Below, piece after piece: positions 56,236-64,000 of a stretch of 64,000 nt of DNA. Both the position numbers and the translations under genes were made by a program. The stretch spans positions 1-64,000 of the forward strand of contig SZOX01000006.1 in the NCBI GenBank assembly GCA_030263385.1, written 5' to 3'. The first letter of the stretch is position 1, and each line of letters begins with the position of its first letter. The DNA is from Zeimonas sp003577305. Lineage in GTDB: Bacteria > Pseudomonadota > Gammaproteobacteria > Burkholderiales > Burkholderiaceae_E. The notes under the pieces are model-generated. The model searched no databases, had not been told where the DNA came from, and saw nothing but the letters and a program-made list of their open reading frames with translations.

Positions 56236-56768
56236 GCGACGCGCCCGCCGGCACGGGGCGGGTCGCCCGCCTCGTCGCCATCATCGACGCGGTCTCCCTC
56301 TGGTCGGGCCGCGCGGTGTCCTGGATGCTGATCCCGATGGTCGCGAGCCTCGTCTACGAAGTCGGGGCGCGCTACCTGTTCGATGCGCCGACCACCTGGG
56401 CGTACGACATGACCTACATGCTGTACGGCAGTTTCTTCATGCTAGGTTCCGCGTACACGATGATGCGCAAGGGCCACATCCGCACCGACATGTTCTACGC
56501 GAACTGGTCGGTACGCACGCAGGGCACGGTGGACGTGATCTGCTACCTGGTCTTCTTCTTCCCGGCGATGATCGCGTTCCTGTTCGTCGGCTGGGACTTC
56601 TTCTGGGCCTCGTGGGTGCGCGAAGAGCGCATGGTCACCAGTCCCTGGATGCCGATCGTCTGGCCCTTCAAGCTGTCGATCCCGGTTGCCACCGCACTGA
56701 TGCTCCTGCAGGGCGTCTCGGAGTTCGCGAAGAGCGCGGTTGCAGCGCGCCGGGGCGTCTGGCTGTGA
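56232..56768 (+). CDS. dctQ: TRAP transporter small membrane subunit (DctQ)
   Basis: 178 aa, four membrane helices, with the characteristic YEVGARYLFDAPTTWAYDMTYMLYGSFFMLGSAYTMMRKGHIRTDMFY. Overlaps dctP by 4 bases and dctM by 4 bases, so the three subunits are translationally coupled. Confidence 0.92.
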   Translation: MSDAPAGTGRVARLVAIIDAVSLWSGRAVSWMLIPMVASLVYEVGARYLFDAPTTWAYDMTYMLYGSFFMLGSAYTMMRKGHIRTDMFYANWSVRTQGTVDVICYLVFFFPAMIAFLFVGWDFFWASWVREERMVTSPWMPIVWPFKLSIPVATALMLLQGVSEFAKSAVAARRGVWL

Positions 56769-58075
56769 GCCCGGAGATCATCGGCCTCGTCGCGCTCGCG
56801 ATCCTCTTCGTCGCCATATTCATCGGCTTTCCGATCGCGTTCACGCTGATCGCGATCTCGCTGGGCGTCGGCTGGTTCGCGCTCGGCGATCTCGCGATTC
56901 ACCTGATGACGCTTCAGTTGTTCTCGGTGATGCGCGACCCCACGCTCGCGGCCGTTCCGTTCTTCCTCTTCATGGGCTACCTGCTCGAGGAATCGGGGCT
57001 GATCCAGCGGCTCTTTCGCGGCGTGCAGCTGCTGCTGGCCGGCGTCAACGGGTCGCTGTATCTCGCGGTGATCATCACCGCGACCATCTTCGCCGCGGCA
57101 ACCGGCATCGTCGGTTCCTCGGTCACCCTGCTGGGCGTGATGGCGGCGCCCGCGATGATGAAGAGCGGCTACGACGTGCGCATGAGCGCCGGCGCGATCA
57201 CTGCCGGCGGCACGCTCGGCATCCTGATCCCCCCATCGGTCATGCTCATCGTGATGGGGCCGGTCGTCGGCGTTCCCGCCACCGACCTGTTCGCGGCCGC
57301 GGTCTTCCCCGGGCTGCTGCTGTCCGGGCTGTTCGTCGTCTACACGCTCGCGCGCAGCTACCTCGATCCGAAGCTGGGTCCGGCACTGCCGTTGTCCGAG
57401 CGCCGGCCCATGCCGGAAGTGATGCGCGAACTCCTCTACGGCTCGGTGCCCGTGGTGCTGGTCATCATCGCGACGCTCGGAGTGATCCTGGCCGGCATCG
57501 CCACGCCCACCGACGCGGGCGCGGTCGGTTCCTTCGCGACCCTGCTGCTGACGCTCGCCTACCGGAAGATGACCTGGCCGGGCCTGCGGCGCGCGATGAT
57601 GTCCACCGTCGAAGTCTCGTGCATGATCCTGCTGCTGGTCGCAGCGTCGAACTACTTCGGCTCGGTCTTCTCCCGGCTCGGCAGCGCCGACTATCTCGCG
57701 AACCTGCTGCTCGGCCTCGAACTGAGTCCGACTCTCATGCTGCTGCTGATGCTGGCGCTGATCTTCGTGCTCGGCTGGCCGCTCGAATGGGTGCCGATCG
57801 TGCTGGTGGTGGTGCCGATCTTCCTGCCGATCATCAACAAGCTCGGCATCGACCTCATCTGGTTCTGCACGCTCGTGGCGGTGTGCCTGCAAACCGCCTG
57901 GATGTCGCCGCCGGTGGCCCTGTCGGCCTACTTCCTCAAGGGCGTCGTGCCCCAGTGGGATCTGAAGGACATCTACGTCGGCATGATGCAGTTCATGGTG
58001 CTGCAGATCATCGGCCTGCTGCTGGTGCTGTGGTTTCCGGCGATCGCGCTGTGGCTGCCCAGCGTGCTGCAGTAG
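56765..58075 (+). CDS. dctM: TRAP transporter large membrane subunit (DctM)
   Basis: 436 aa, about 12 helices, sodium- or proton-driven importer. GTG start at 56765 overlapping dctQ (GTGA). Family blocks: FVAIFIGFPIAFTLIAISLGVGW, FFLFMGYLLEESGLIQRL, GTLGILIPPSVMLIVMGPV and ATPTDAGAVGSFATLLL. The QTAWMSPPVALSAYFLKGVV end segment is typical. Confidence 0.94.
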   Translation: MSPEIIGLVALAILFVAIFIGFPIAFTLIAISLGVGWFALGDLAIHLMTLQLFSVMRDPTLAAVPFFLFMGYLLEESGLIQRLFRGVQLLLAGVNGSLYLAVIITATIFAAATGIVGSSVTLLGVMAAPAMMKSGYDVRMSAGAITAGGTLGILIPPSVMLIVMGPVVGVPATDLFAAAVFPGLLLSGLFVVYTLARSYLDPKLGPALPLSERRPMPEVMRELLYGSVPVVLVIIATLGVILAGIATPTDAGAVGSFATLLLTLAYRKMTWPGLRRAMMSTVEVSCMILLLVAASNYFGSVFSRLGSADYLANLLLGLELSPTLMLLLMLALIFVLGWPLEWVPIVLVVVPIFLPIINKLGIDLIWFCTLVAVCLQTAWMSPPVALSAYFLKGVVPQWDLKDIYVGMMQFMVLQIIGLLLVLWFPAIALWLPSVLQ

Positions 58076-58908
58076 CCGCAAGCGCCCCGCGCAAGTCCGC
58101 CGCTGCGCGCAGCAAGGCGGCCGGCACTGCCCGGGCGCGGCCCGAAGCACCCGAACGACACGCCGGCTCGGTCACCGCGCGCGCGCTGGCGCTTCTGGGC
58201 CAGCTTGCCGGGCATCCGGAAGGCGCCTCGCTGCACCGGATGACACTGGAGCTGGGCTGGCCCAAGTCGTCGGTGCATCGGCTGTGCGCGCACCTCGAGC
58301 AGGCCGGGTGGATCATGCGCGCCGGCAGCGAACGCAACCTGGTGCTCGGCCCGACGGCACAGCAGTTCGCGCTGCGCGCACTGCGCCACGATGCGGCCAG
58401 CTCCGAACGGCACGCGATCCTGCACGGCCTCGTCGACCGCATCGGCGAGACCTGCAACCTGACGATGCTCGTGGGCGGCGAGGTGCTCTACGTCGACCGG
58501 GTCGAGTCGGCATGGCCTTTGCGCCTGCACCTCGAACCCGGCTCGCGGGTGCCGGTGCACTGCACCGCCAGCGGCAAGCTGTTCCTCGCGTACATGCCGA
58601 AGGCCCAGCGCGAGCGGCTGCTGGCGGCGCGGCCGCTTCGGGCCGCCACGCCGAAGACGCTGCTCGATGCAGCGGCGATCGAAAGAGAGATGCGCACGAT
58701 CGTGCGCCGCGGCTACAGCCTCGATCGCGAGGAGTTCCTGCTCGGGCTGATCGCGATCGCGGTGCCGGTGCGCGGCCGCGACGGCTATCCGATCGCCGCA
58801 CTCGCCACGCACGCGCCGCTCGGACGACTGTCGCTGAAGCGGGCGATCGGACTGTTGCCCGTGCTGCGCAAGGCCGCCGCGGCACTGGCCGCGACGCTCG
58901 CACCCTGA
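58051..58908 (+). CDS. IclR-family transcriptional regulator (1)
   Basis: About 285 aa from a GTG at 58051, which overlaps dctM by 25 bases; no ATG fits and the start is uncertain. An Ala/Lys/Arg-rich N-terminus precedes the winged helix (TARALALLGQLAGHPEGASLHRMTLELGWPKSSVHRLCAHLEQAGW) and the effector domain (GETCNLTMLVGGEVLYVDRVESAWPLRLHLEPGSRVPVHCTASGKLFLAYM). Follows dctM in the same direction, so it probably controls the TRAP/GMC genes. Closely similar to the second IclR at 60-61 kb. Confidence 0.88.
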   Translation: MAAQRAAVAASAPRKSAAARSKAAGTARARPEAPERHAGSVTARALALLGQLAGHPEGASLHRMTLELGWPKSSVHRLCAHLEQAGWIMRAGSERNLVLGPTAQQFALRALRHDAASSERHAILHGLVDRIGETCNLTMLVGGEVLYVDRVESAWPLRLHLEPGSRVPVHCTASGKLFLAYMPKAQRERLLAARPLRAATPKTLLDAAAIEREMRTIVRRGYSLDREEFLLGLIAIAVPVRGRDGYPIAALATHAPLGRLSLKRAIGLLPVLRKAAAALAATLAP

Positions 58909-58909
58909 G

Positions 58910-60106
58910 TCAGCTCCGGCCGGGCCCGTGCACCAGCGCCTCGGTGTGACGCGCGATCACGCCCTCTTCGTCAGTCGGCACCACCCATAGCCCGATCGCC
59001 GAATCCGGCGCGTGCATCCGTGGCCGATGCGCCGCGTTCGCCGCGGCGTCGATGCGCACGCCCATCCAGTCGAGCAGCCCGCAGATGCGGGCGCGGGCGC
59101 CGGCGTCGTTCTCGCCGATGCCCGCGGTGAAGACGATCGCGTCGCAGCCGCCGAGCACCACCGCGCTCGCGGCGATCTCCTGTGCCGCGCGCTGGCAGAA
59201 CACCTCGATCGCGAAACCGGCACGCGGGTCGTCGCTCGCGGCGAGCACCCTCATGTCGCCCGAGATGCCCGACAGGCCGAGCAGGCCCGACTGGTGATAC
59301 AGCCCGCGGGCGAGCGTATCGAGGTCCATCCCGAGCTGCTGCTGCGCGAACAGCGCCACGCCGATGTCGACCGCACCCGGCCGGGTGCTCATCACCAGCC
59401 CGTCCAGCGTCGACAGGCTCATGCTCGTGCGCACCGAGCGCCGCTCGCGCATCGCGCAGACGCTCGCGCCGCTGCCCAGGTGCGCGACCACGATCCGGCC
59501 ATCGGCCTGAGCGCCCATCAGGCCGGGGAGCTGCTGGGCGATCGATTCGAACGACAGTCCGTGAAAGCCGTAGCGCCGCACGCCGCGGTCGCGCCACGAG
59601 GCCGGCAGCGGCAGCGTCGTGTGCAGCCGCGGCTGCGTCGCATGGAACGCGGTATCGAAACACGCCACCTGCGGCAGGCCCGAATCGATCGCCGCCATCG
59701 CGTGGATGCCGGCCACGCAGTGCGACTGGTGCAAAGGCGCGAGGGGTTCGAGCGACTCCATCAGCCGCAGCGAAGCGCGATCGACCAGGCACGGCGCCAC
59801 CAGCGCCTCGCCGCCGTGCACCACCCGGTGCCCCACCGCCTCGACCCGGTCGATCAGCCTTTGCTCGCGCAGTCGCGCGAGCACCTCGCGCAGGGCCCTG
59901 CGCTGGTCGGCGGGCGCCGGCAGCACGATCTCGCCGCCCTGCGCGCCTTCGGTGCGCCACACCATCACCGGCGAATCGGGCAGCCCGTGCACCTGTCCGC
60001 GCAACAGCTCGCGTGGCGGGCACGGTGCGCCGGTGGACGGATCGACGCGGCGGTAGACGGCGAACTTGAAGCTCGAAGAACCGCTGTTCAGGACGAGAAT
60101 GGTCAC
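58910..60106 (-). CDS. ackA: Acetate kinase
   Basis: 398 aa. ATP + acetate to acetyl phosphate. ILVLNSGSSSFKFAVY at the start, HRVVHGGEAL, FDTAFHATQP, YRYGFHGLSFESI (seen as RRYGFHGLSF), VVAHLGSGASVCAM and FTAGIGENDAGAR are complete. GTG start overlaps the IclR stop (GTGA). No phosphotransacetylase or sulfoacetaldehyde acetyltransferase is in the window, so the source or use of acetyl phosphate is unclear; propionate kinase is an alternative. Confidence 0.93.
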   Translation of the reverse strand: MTILVLNSGSSSFKFAVYRRVDPSTGAPCPPRELLRGQVHGLPDSPVMVWRTEGAQGGEIVLPAPADQRRALREVLARLREQRLIDRVEAVGHRVVHGGEALVAPCLVDRASLRLMESLEPLAPLHQSHCVAGIHAMAAIDSGLPQVACFDTAFHATQPRLHTTLPLPASWRDRGVRRYGFHGLSFESIAQQLPGLMGAQADGRIVVAHLGSGASVCAMRERRSVRTSMSLSTLDGLVMSTRPGAVDIGVALFAQQQLGMDLDTLARGLYHQSGLLGLSGISGDMRVLAASDDPRAGFAIEVFCQRAAQEIAASAVVLGGCDAIVFTAGIGENDAGARARICGLLDWMGVRIDAAANAAHRPRMHAPDSAIGLWVVPTDEEGVIARHTEALVHGPGRS

Positions 60107-60954
60107 GTGACCGACCAGTCGATCGTCTGTGCCATCGCCCCGGCGGCCGATCGCATCGCGGGCAGGAACTGGATTGCCTCGGTGAGCGGCAACCGCGGCA
60201 CCGGCGCGTGCATCGCCAGCGCCGCGACCACGCGACCGTCGGCGTCGTGCACCGGCACGGCCAGGCAGCAGATGCCGGCGAGGTACTCCTCGTCGTCGGT
60301 CGCGTAGCCCTGCTCGCGAATCCGGTCGAGTTCCGCGGCCAGCACACCCGGATCGGTCAGCGTCTTGCGCGTGTGCCGCACCAGCGGACTCTGGCGCACG
60401 AAGCGCTCGCGCGAGCGCCTCGGCATGTACGCCAGGAACAGCTTGCCGCTGGCCGACGCGTGCAGCGGCACGCTCGAGCCCGCTCCCAGCGCGATCCGCA
60501 GCGGCCAGGCGGTCTCGACCCGATCGAGATAGGTCACCGCGTTGCCGTTCGGGATGGTGAGGTTGCAGGTCTCGCCGGTCTGTTCGACGAGCTCCTCCAG
60601 GATCGCATGCCGCGCCGCACGGCTGGGCGAATTCAGCAGCACCTCGCCGGCCAGCGTGCTCAGCCGGCGACCGCACTGATAGCGCTTGCTGCCCGGCTCG
60701 CGGCCCACCAGCCCCGCCGCCTCGAGCGTCGCGAGGATGCGAAACACCGTGGGCTTGGGCAATCCGACCGACTTGCAGATGTCGGCCAGCTGCGGCGGCA
60801 CCTCGGTGCAGGCGATCGCCTCCATCACGCGCATCGCCCGCAGGATGGCCGAGCCGGCCGGCACCGTGTCGTCGGCCAGCGACTCCTCCGGCGGTGTCTC
60901 GGCCGCAGCGGCCGGACCACTCAGGGCAGGCGGGTGACGACCGGCACGCCGCAT
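60103..60954 (-). CDS. IclR-family transcriptional regulator (2)
   Basis: 283 aa from ATG at 60954 (a GTG at 60966 adds 4 residues); the start lies inside the end of the stress-protein gene. Winged helix ILRAMRVMEAIACTEVPPQLADICKSVGLPKPTVFRILATLEAAGLV and effector domain GETCNLTIPNGNAVTYLDRVETAWPLRIALGAGSSVPLHASASGKLFLAYMPRRS. A paralogue of the first IclR. Overlaps ackA, so it is in a usp-iclR-ackA operon and probably regulates it. Confidence 0.9.
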   Translation of the reverse strand: MRRAGRHPPALSGPAAAAETPPEESLADDTVPAGSAILRAMRVMEAIACTEVPPQLADICKSVGLPKPTVFRILATLEAAGLVGREPGSKRYQCGRRLSTLAGEVLLNSPSRAARHAILEELVEQTGETCNLTIPNGNAVTYLDRVETAWPLRIALGAGSSVPLHASASGKLFLAYMPRRSRERFVRQSPLVRHTRKTLTDPGVLAAELDRIREQGYATDDEEYLAGICCLAVPVHDADGRVVAALAMHAPVPRLPLTEAIQFLPAMRSAAGAMAQTIDWSVT

Positions 60955-61733
60955 TTCTGCAGGCACCCCGCGGTGACGCTACCGAGGATCGCGGCTTCGA
61001 GCGGGCGCCGCGCACGGGTGACCATCGCGAGCAGCACGTCGCGGCGCCCGTCGAGATAGCGCGCGATCGCGTCGGCCGGATCGCCGTGCAGCACTTCCCA
61101 GCTGGTGCGCACGCCGTATCGCGTGCGGTAGTCTTCGGCGCGGGTGCGCACGTAGGAGGACTCCATCACGTCGCTGGCGGGGATGTCGGCGCCGGGCCTG
61201 GAGTCGGGCGTGATCGCCTGGACCAGGCTGAGGTCGGCCCCGAGCCACTGCGCCATGCCGGCGGCCTGCGAGGCCATCGCCTCCGAGACCTGGGTGCCGT
61301 CGAGCGGCAACAGCACGCTGTTGATCTTCACCGCCTGGCGGCGCCCCTCGACCGCTGCGCCGCGCGGCCGATACAGGATGACCGGATCCCCGCTCGCGCG
61401 CACGATGCGCATCGCCACGCTGCCCATCATCGCTTCCATCAGGCCACTGCGGCCGTGAGAGGTCATCGCGATCAGCGTGCCCGGCACGCGCCGCGCCTCG
61501 GCGAGGATCGTGTCGGCGAGGTCGCCGCGAGCGACCACCGCACGCCCGTCGGCGGCAAGTTCGGACGCGAGAGCCCCCACGTAGCGTGCAGCCTCGGCCT
61601 GCTCGTCTTCGCGATCGACCACCTGCAACAGCGACAGCGGCGCGCCGGTGGCCCGGAGAATGCCGAGCGCATGCGGCAGCACTTCCTCGGAAAACGGGGA
61701 CCCATCAACTGGGACCAGGATTCGATCGTACAT
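60921..61733 (-). CDS. Tandem-domain universal stress protein
   Basis: 270 aa with two Usp folds. First: MYDRILVPVDGSPFSEEVLPHAL to GTLIAMTSHGRSGLMEAMMGSVAMRIVRASGDPVILY, with an ATP-binding G-2X-G-9X-G(S/T)-like pattern. Second: INSVLLPLDGTQVSEAMASQA to LEAAILGSVTAGCLQKCGVPVVT, less typical. AGGAGG 8 bases before the ATG at 61733. Divergent from the TonB receptor by 154 bases. USPs beside acetate kinase are frequent in low-oxygen energy clusters (inference). Confidence 0.9.
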   Translation of the reverse strand: MYDRILVPVDGSPFSEEVLPHALGILRATGAPLSLLQVVDREDEQAEAARYVGALASELAADGRAVVARGDLADTILAEARRVPGTLIAMTSHGRSGLMEAMMGSVAMRIVRASGDPVILYRPRGAAVEGRRQAVKINSVLLPLDGTQVSEAMASQAAGMAQWLGADLSLVQAITPDSRPGADIPASDVMESSYVRTRAEDYRTRYGVRTSWEVLHGDPADAIARYLDGRRDVLLAMVTRARRPLEAAILGSVTAGCLQKCGVPVVTRLP

Positions 61734-61887
61734 TCGGGGCGCCTCCTCGAGCGGTTGGTGCTGCAGCGCAAGCATAAGCCAAGATGCGCCTTGCCGGCAT
61801 CCGTCCCCGGCGCGACCGGAGCGTGACCGATGACCGCACCGGTCGGCGCATATGGGATACTCCCGCGGGGTTGCGGCGGAGCCCGCC

Positions 61888-64000
61888 ATGAAGCAAGTAC
61901 AAATCGCTGGGAGACACGGTGCCTTGGCGCGGTGCGTCGGGACGGCTATCCTGGCGATTGCGGGCGCCGTGGTGCAGGCGCAACCATCCGGGCAGGCGGT
62001 GGCCACCACTGGCGGACTCGATCAGGTCATCGTGAGCGCCACCCGTAGCGAACAGCGCAGTTTCGACGCTCCGGCGGCAATCGACGCAATAGGCCAGATC
62101 GCGATCCGCGAGCACCGACCCGGCGTCGACCTGTCGGAATCGCTCGGCCGGGTTCCGGGCCTTCGCGTGCAGAATCGCCAGAACTACGCTCAAGACCTGC
62201 AACTGTCGTCGCGAGGATTCGGCGCACGAGCCGCCTTCGGGGTGCGCGGCGTGCGTCTGCTGCAGGACGGAATTCCGTTCACGGCGCCCGACGGGCAGGG
62301 TCAGACCGGCATGTTCGACCTCGAGACCGCCGAGCGCATCGAGGTCCTGCGCGGACCGTTCGCGACGCTTTACGGCAATTCCTCCGGCGGACTGGTCTCG
62401 GTGTTCACCCGCGACCCGCCGGATCGCCCGACCTGGCGGGTCAGGGGTCATGCCGGGAGTTACGGTACGTGGACGTCCGGTGCCGGCTACGGTGCCACGA
62501 TGGGCGCGGTCGGCGCGCGTGTGGATGCCTCGCGCTTCAACACCGAAGGTTATCGCGAGCATAGCCGCACGCGGCGCGACTTGGCCAGCGTACGGCTGAC
62601 GCACACTGCTGACGACGAGAGTCGAGTGTCGCTCGATGCGACGGTACTTCATCAACCCGACACCCGCGACCCGCTCGGGCTCACCCGGCAACAGGTGAGC
62701 GAGAATCCCCGGCAGGCCGGCACCGGCGCCATCGCATTCGACACGCGCAAGAGTGTCGAGCACCGGCAGTTCGGCATTTCGTGGCAAAGCCGCCCCGGTC
62801 CGGCCGACACGCTCACGCTGCGTGGCCATCTCGGCGAACGGCAGGTCACTCAGTACCTCGCCTTCACCGGGGCTGCGGCGGCGTCCTCGGGCGGCGTGGT
62901 CGATCTGGACCGTGGCTTCGGTGGTGCCAGCCTGCAATGGACCCGCTCGACCCGACTGGCCGACACACGCCTCGACTTCACGCTGGGCTTCGATTACGAG
63001 CGCATGCAGGAGCGTCGCCGCGGCTACGTGAACGAGTCGGGCATGGCCGGTGCCCTACGCCGTGACGAGATGGACACTGCGGCGAGCCTTGGCCAGTACG
63101 CAATCGCCGAGTGGTGGTTCGTGCCGAACTGGAAACTGTCGGGCGGCATGCGCCGATCGAGCGTCTGGTTCGACGTGCACGACGATTTCGTGACCCCGGC
63201 CAACCCGGACGACTCGGGCAGCAAGCGCTTCGCGGCGACGAGCCCGGTCATCGGCCTGCTCCATCCGCTCACCGATACGGTCAATCTCTACGCCTCCGCC
63301 GGTCGCGGCTTCGAGACTCCGACCTTGGCCGAACTGGCCTATCGGCCCGACGGGTTGCCAGGGTTGAACTTCGCGCTCGAGCCGAGCCGCAGCACGAACT
63401 ACGAGGCGGGCGTCAAGATGCTATTCGGCCGGGCGGGCCGCCTGAACCTGACGGTGTTTCGCACCACAACGCGCAGCGACATCGTGCCCGACGTGAACGC
63501 GGCCGGGCGCACCACCTTCCGCAACGCTGCGCGCACGGCCCGGCGCGGCATCGAGTTCGGGCTGGAATCGGCGTTTGGCGCCGGGTTCGGCGGCTCGCTC
63601 GCATGGACCCTCGTCGACGCCCGGTTCCGCGACTACCTGGCCACCTCCGGAGCCGACCTCTCCGGTAACGCAATCCCCGGCGTACCCGGATCTTCGGTCT
63701 ATTCCGAACTGACATGGCGCCATGCGACGAGCGGCTTCGCCACCGGCGTCGAAGTCCGCTGCAATGCCAAGGTGCCCGCCGACGACGCAAACTCGGAGTA
63801 CGCCGGCTCGCACACGGTACTCGGCTGGCATGCCGGTTTCGCCTGGCGCTTCGCCCGCCTGCGACTGTCTCCGTTCGTGCGCATCGACAATCTCTCCAAC
63901 ACCCGGTACATCGGCTCGGTCATCGTGAACGCCGCCAACGGGCGCTACTATGAGCCGGCGCCCGGGCGCAACTGGGTGGCGGGGATCCGGGCGAATCTTT
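61888..64000 (+). CDS. TonB-dependent receptor of the PqqU/YncD type (last residues outside window)
   Basis: 704 codons are present and only the extreme C-terminus is missing. Signal peptide at about 1-31 (AILAIAGAVVQAQ), TonB box-like DQVIVSATR, plug domain SLGRVPGLRVQNRQNYAQDLQLSSRGFG and DGIPFTAPDGQGQTG, VLRGPFATLYGNSSGGLV, then a 22-strand barrel. The plug and the C-terminal part (GFETPTLAELAYRPDGLPG, NAANGRYYEPAPGRNW) are very close to what I recall of E. coli YncD, recently shown to import pyrroloquinoline quinone (PqqU). Codon choice is less GC-rich at third positions than neighbours. PQQ uptake is inference; some homologues may import other ligands. Confidence 0.85.
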   Translation, partial: MKQVQIAGRHGALARCVGTAILAIAGAVVQAQPSGQAVATTGGLDQVIVSATRSEQRSFDAPAAIDAIGQIAIREHRPGVDLSESLGRVPGLRVQNRQNYAQDLQLSSRGFGARAAFGVRGVRLLQDGIPFTAPDGQGQTGMFDLETAERIEVLRGPFATLYGNSSGGLVSVFTRDPPDRPTWRVRGHAGSYGTWTSGAGYGATMGAVGARVDASRFNTEGYREHSRTRRDLASVRLTHTADDESRVSLDATVLHQPDTRDPLGLTRQQVSENPRQAGTGAIAFDTRKSVEHRQFGISWQSRPGPADTLTLRGHLGERQVTQYLAFTGAAAASSGGVVDLDRGFGGASLQWTRSTRLADTRLDFTLGFDYERMQERRRGYVNESGMAGALRRDEMDTAASLGQYAIAEWWFVPNWKLSGGMRRSSVWFDVHDDFVTPANPDDSGSKRFAATSPVIGLLHPLTDTVNLYASAGRGFETPTLAELAYRPDGLPGLNFALEPSRSTNYEAGVKMLFGRAGRLNLTVFRTTTRSDIVPDVNAAGRTTFRNAARTARRGIEFGLESAFGAGFGGSLAWTLVDARFRDYLATSGADLSGNAIPGVPGSSVYSELTWRHATSGFATGVEVRCNAKVPADDANSEYAGSHTVLGWHAGFAWRFARLRLSPFVRIDNLSNTRYIGSVIVNAANGRYYEPAPGRNWVAGIRANL

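Overview
The window is 64 kb of very GC-rich, densely packed chromosomal DNA. Gene content points to a betaproteobacterium of the order Burkholderiales: an exbB-exbD-lpxK-ycaR-kdsB-adk lipid A/KDO cluster, EarP next to an EF-P with Arg32, xseB-ispA-dxs, a BPSS1780-type membrane protein, and type II ThrB. No rRNA, tRNA, CRISPR array, prophage or insertion sequence was seen. This is core genome with a metabolic accessory tail, not a genomic island. The genus cannot be named from sequence inspection alone.

Layout. 1-7.3 kb: 3'-truncated xseA, then the tightly overlapping exbB-exbD-lpxK-ycaR-kdsB run, adk and a proton-pumping pyrophosphatase (hppA). 7.3-15.1 kb: SirB1-like protein, SDR dehydrogenase, amidase diverging from a gamma-glutamyltranspeptidase, a KTSC protein, earP-efp, and a double-receiver response regulator. 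15.1-20.2 kb: argD-argF behind a strikingly structured leader, a GNAT acetyltransferase and an aldo/keto reductase that share an identical 24-bp 3' sequence, and an ECF sigma factor. 20.3-28.1 kb: OmpR-type regulator plus histidine kinase, dinB, argG, uup, yajQ and a decayed ArnT-like glycosyltransferase. 28.2-32.2 kb: folE2, then the xseB-ispA-dxs isoprenoid operon. 32.4-41.3 kb: Rieske oxygenase, mercaptopyruvate sulfurtransferase, P-loop kinase, ZIP transporter, polA diverging from a LOG-family gene, thrB and a BPSS1780 membrane protein. 41.3-46.6 kb: uvrD, an OmpA-like protein without a signal peptide, SulP without STAS, and an EamA exporter. 46.8-53.2 kb: glucokinase, MarR regulator, nnrS, ubiU-ubiV-ubiT and purU; this is a low-oxygen/nitric-oxide block. 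53.2-64 kb: GMC oxidoreductase diverging from a TRAP transporter (DctP-DctQ-DctM), two paralogous IclR regulators, acetate kinase, a universal stress protein and a TonB-dependent receptor that resembles the E. coli PQQ receptor PqqU/YncD.

How the genes work together. The first cluster serves envelope synthesis and TonB energisation. argD/argF/argG give three steps of arginine synthesis. EarP rhamnosylates Arg32 of the adjacent EF-P. UbiU/UbiV/UbiT allow ubiquinone synthesis without oxygen, and NnrS next door fits nitrosative stress under denitrifying or microaerobic conditions; an FNR/Dnr-like box lies in front of nnrS. The last 11 kb looks like a regulated catabolic module for an unidentified organic acid or alcohol. 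No clearly new defence or mobile system was found. The points most worth a second look are the argDF leader RNA, the shared 24-bp 3' element, the nnrS promoter geometry, and the TRAP/GMC/IclR/AckA/PqqU-like end region.
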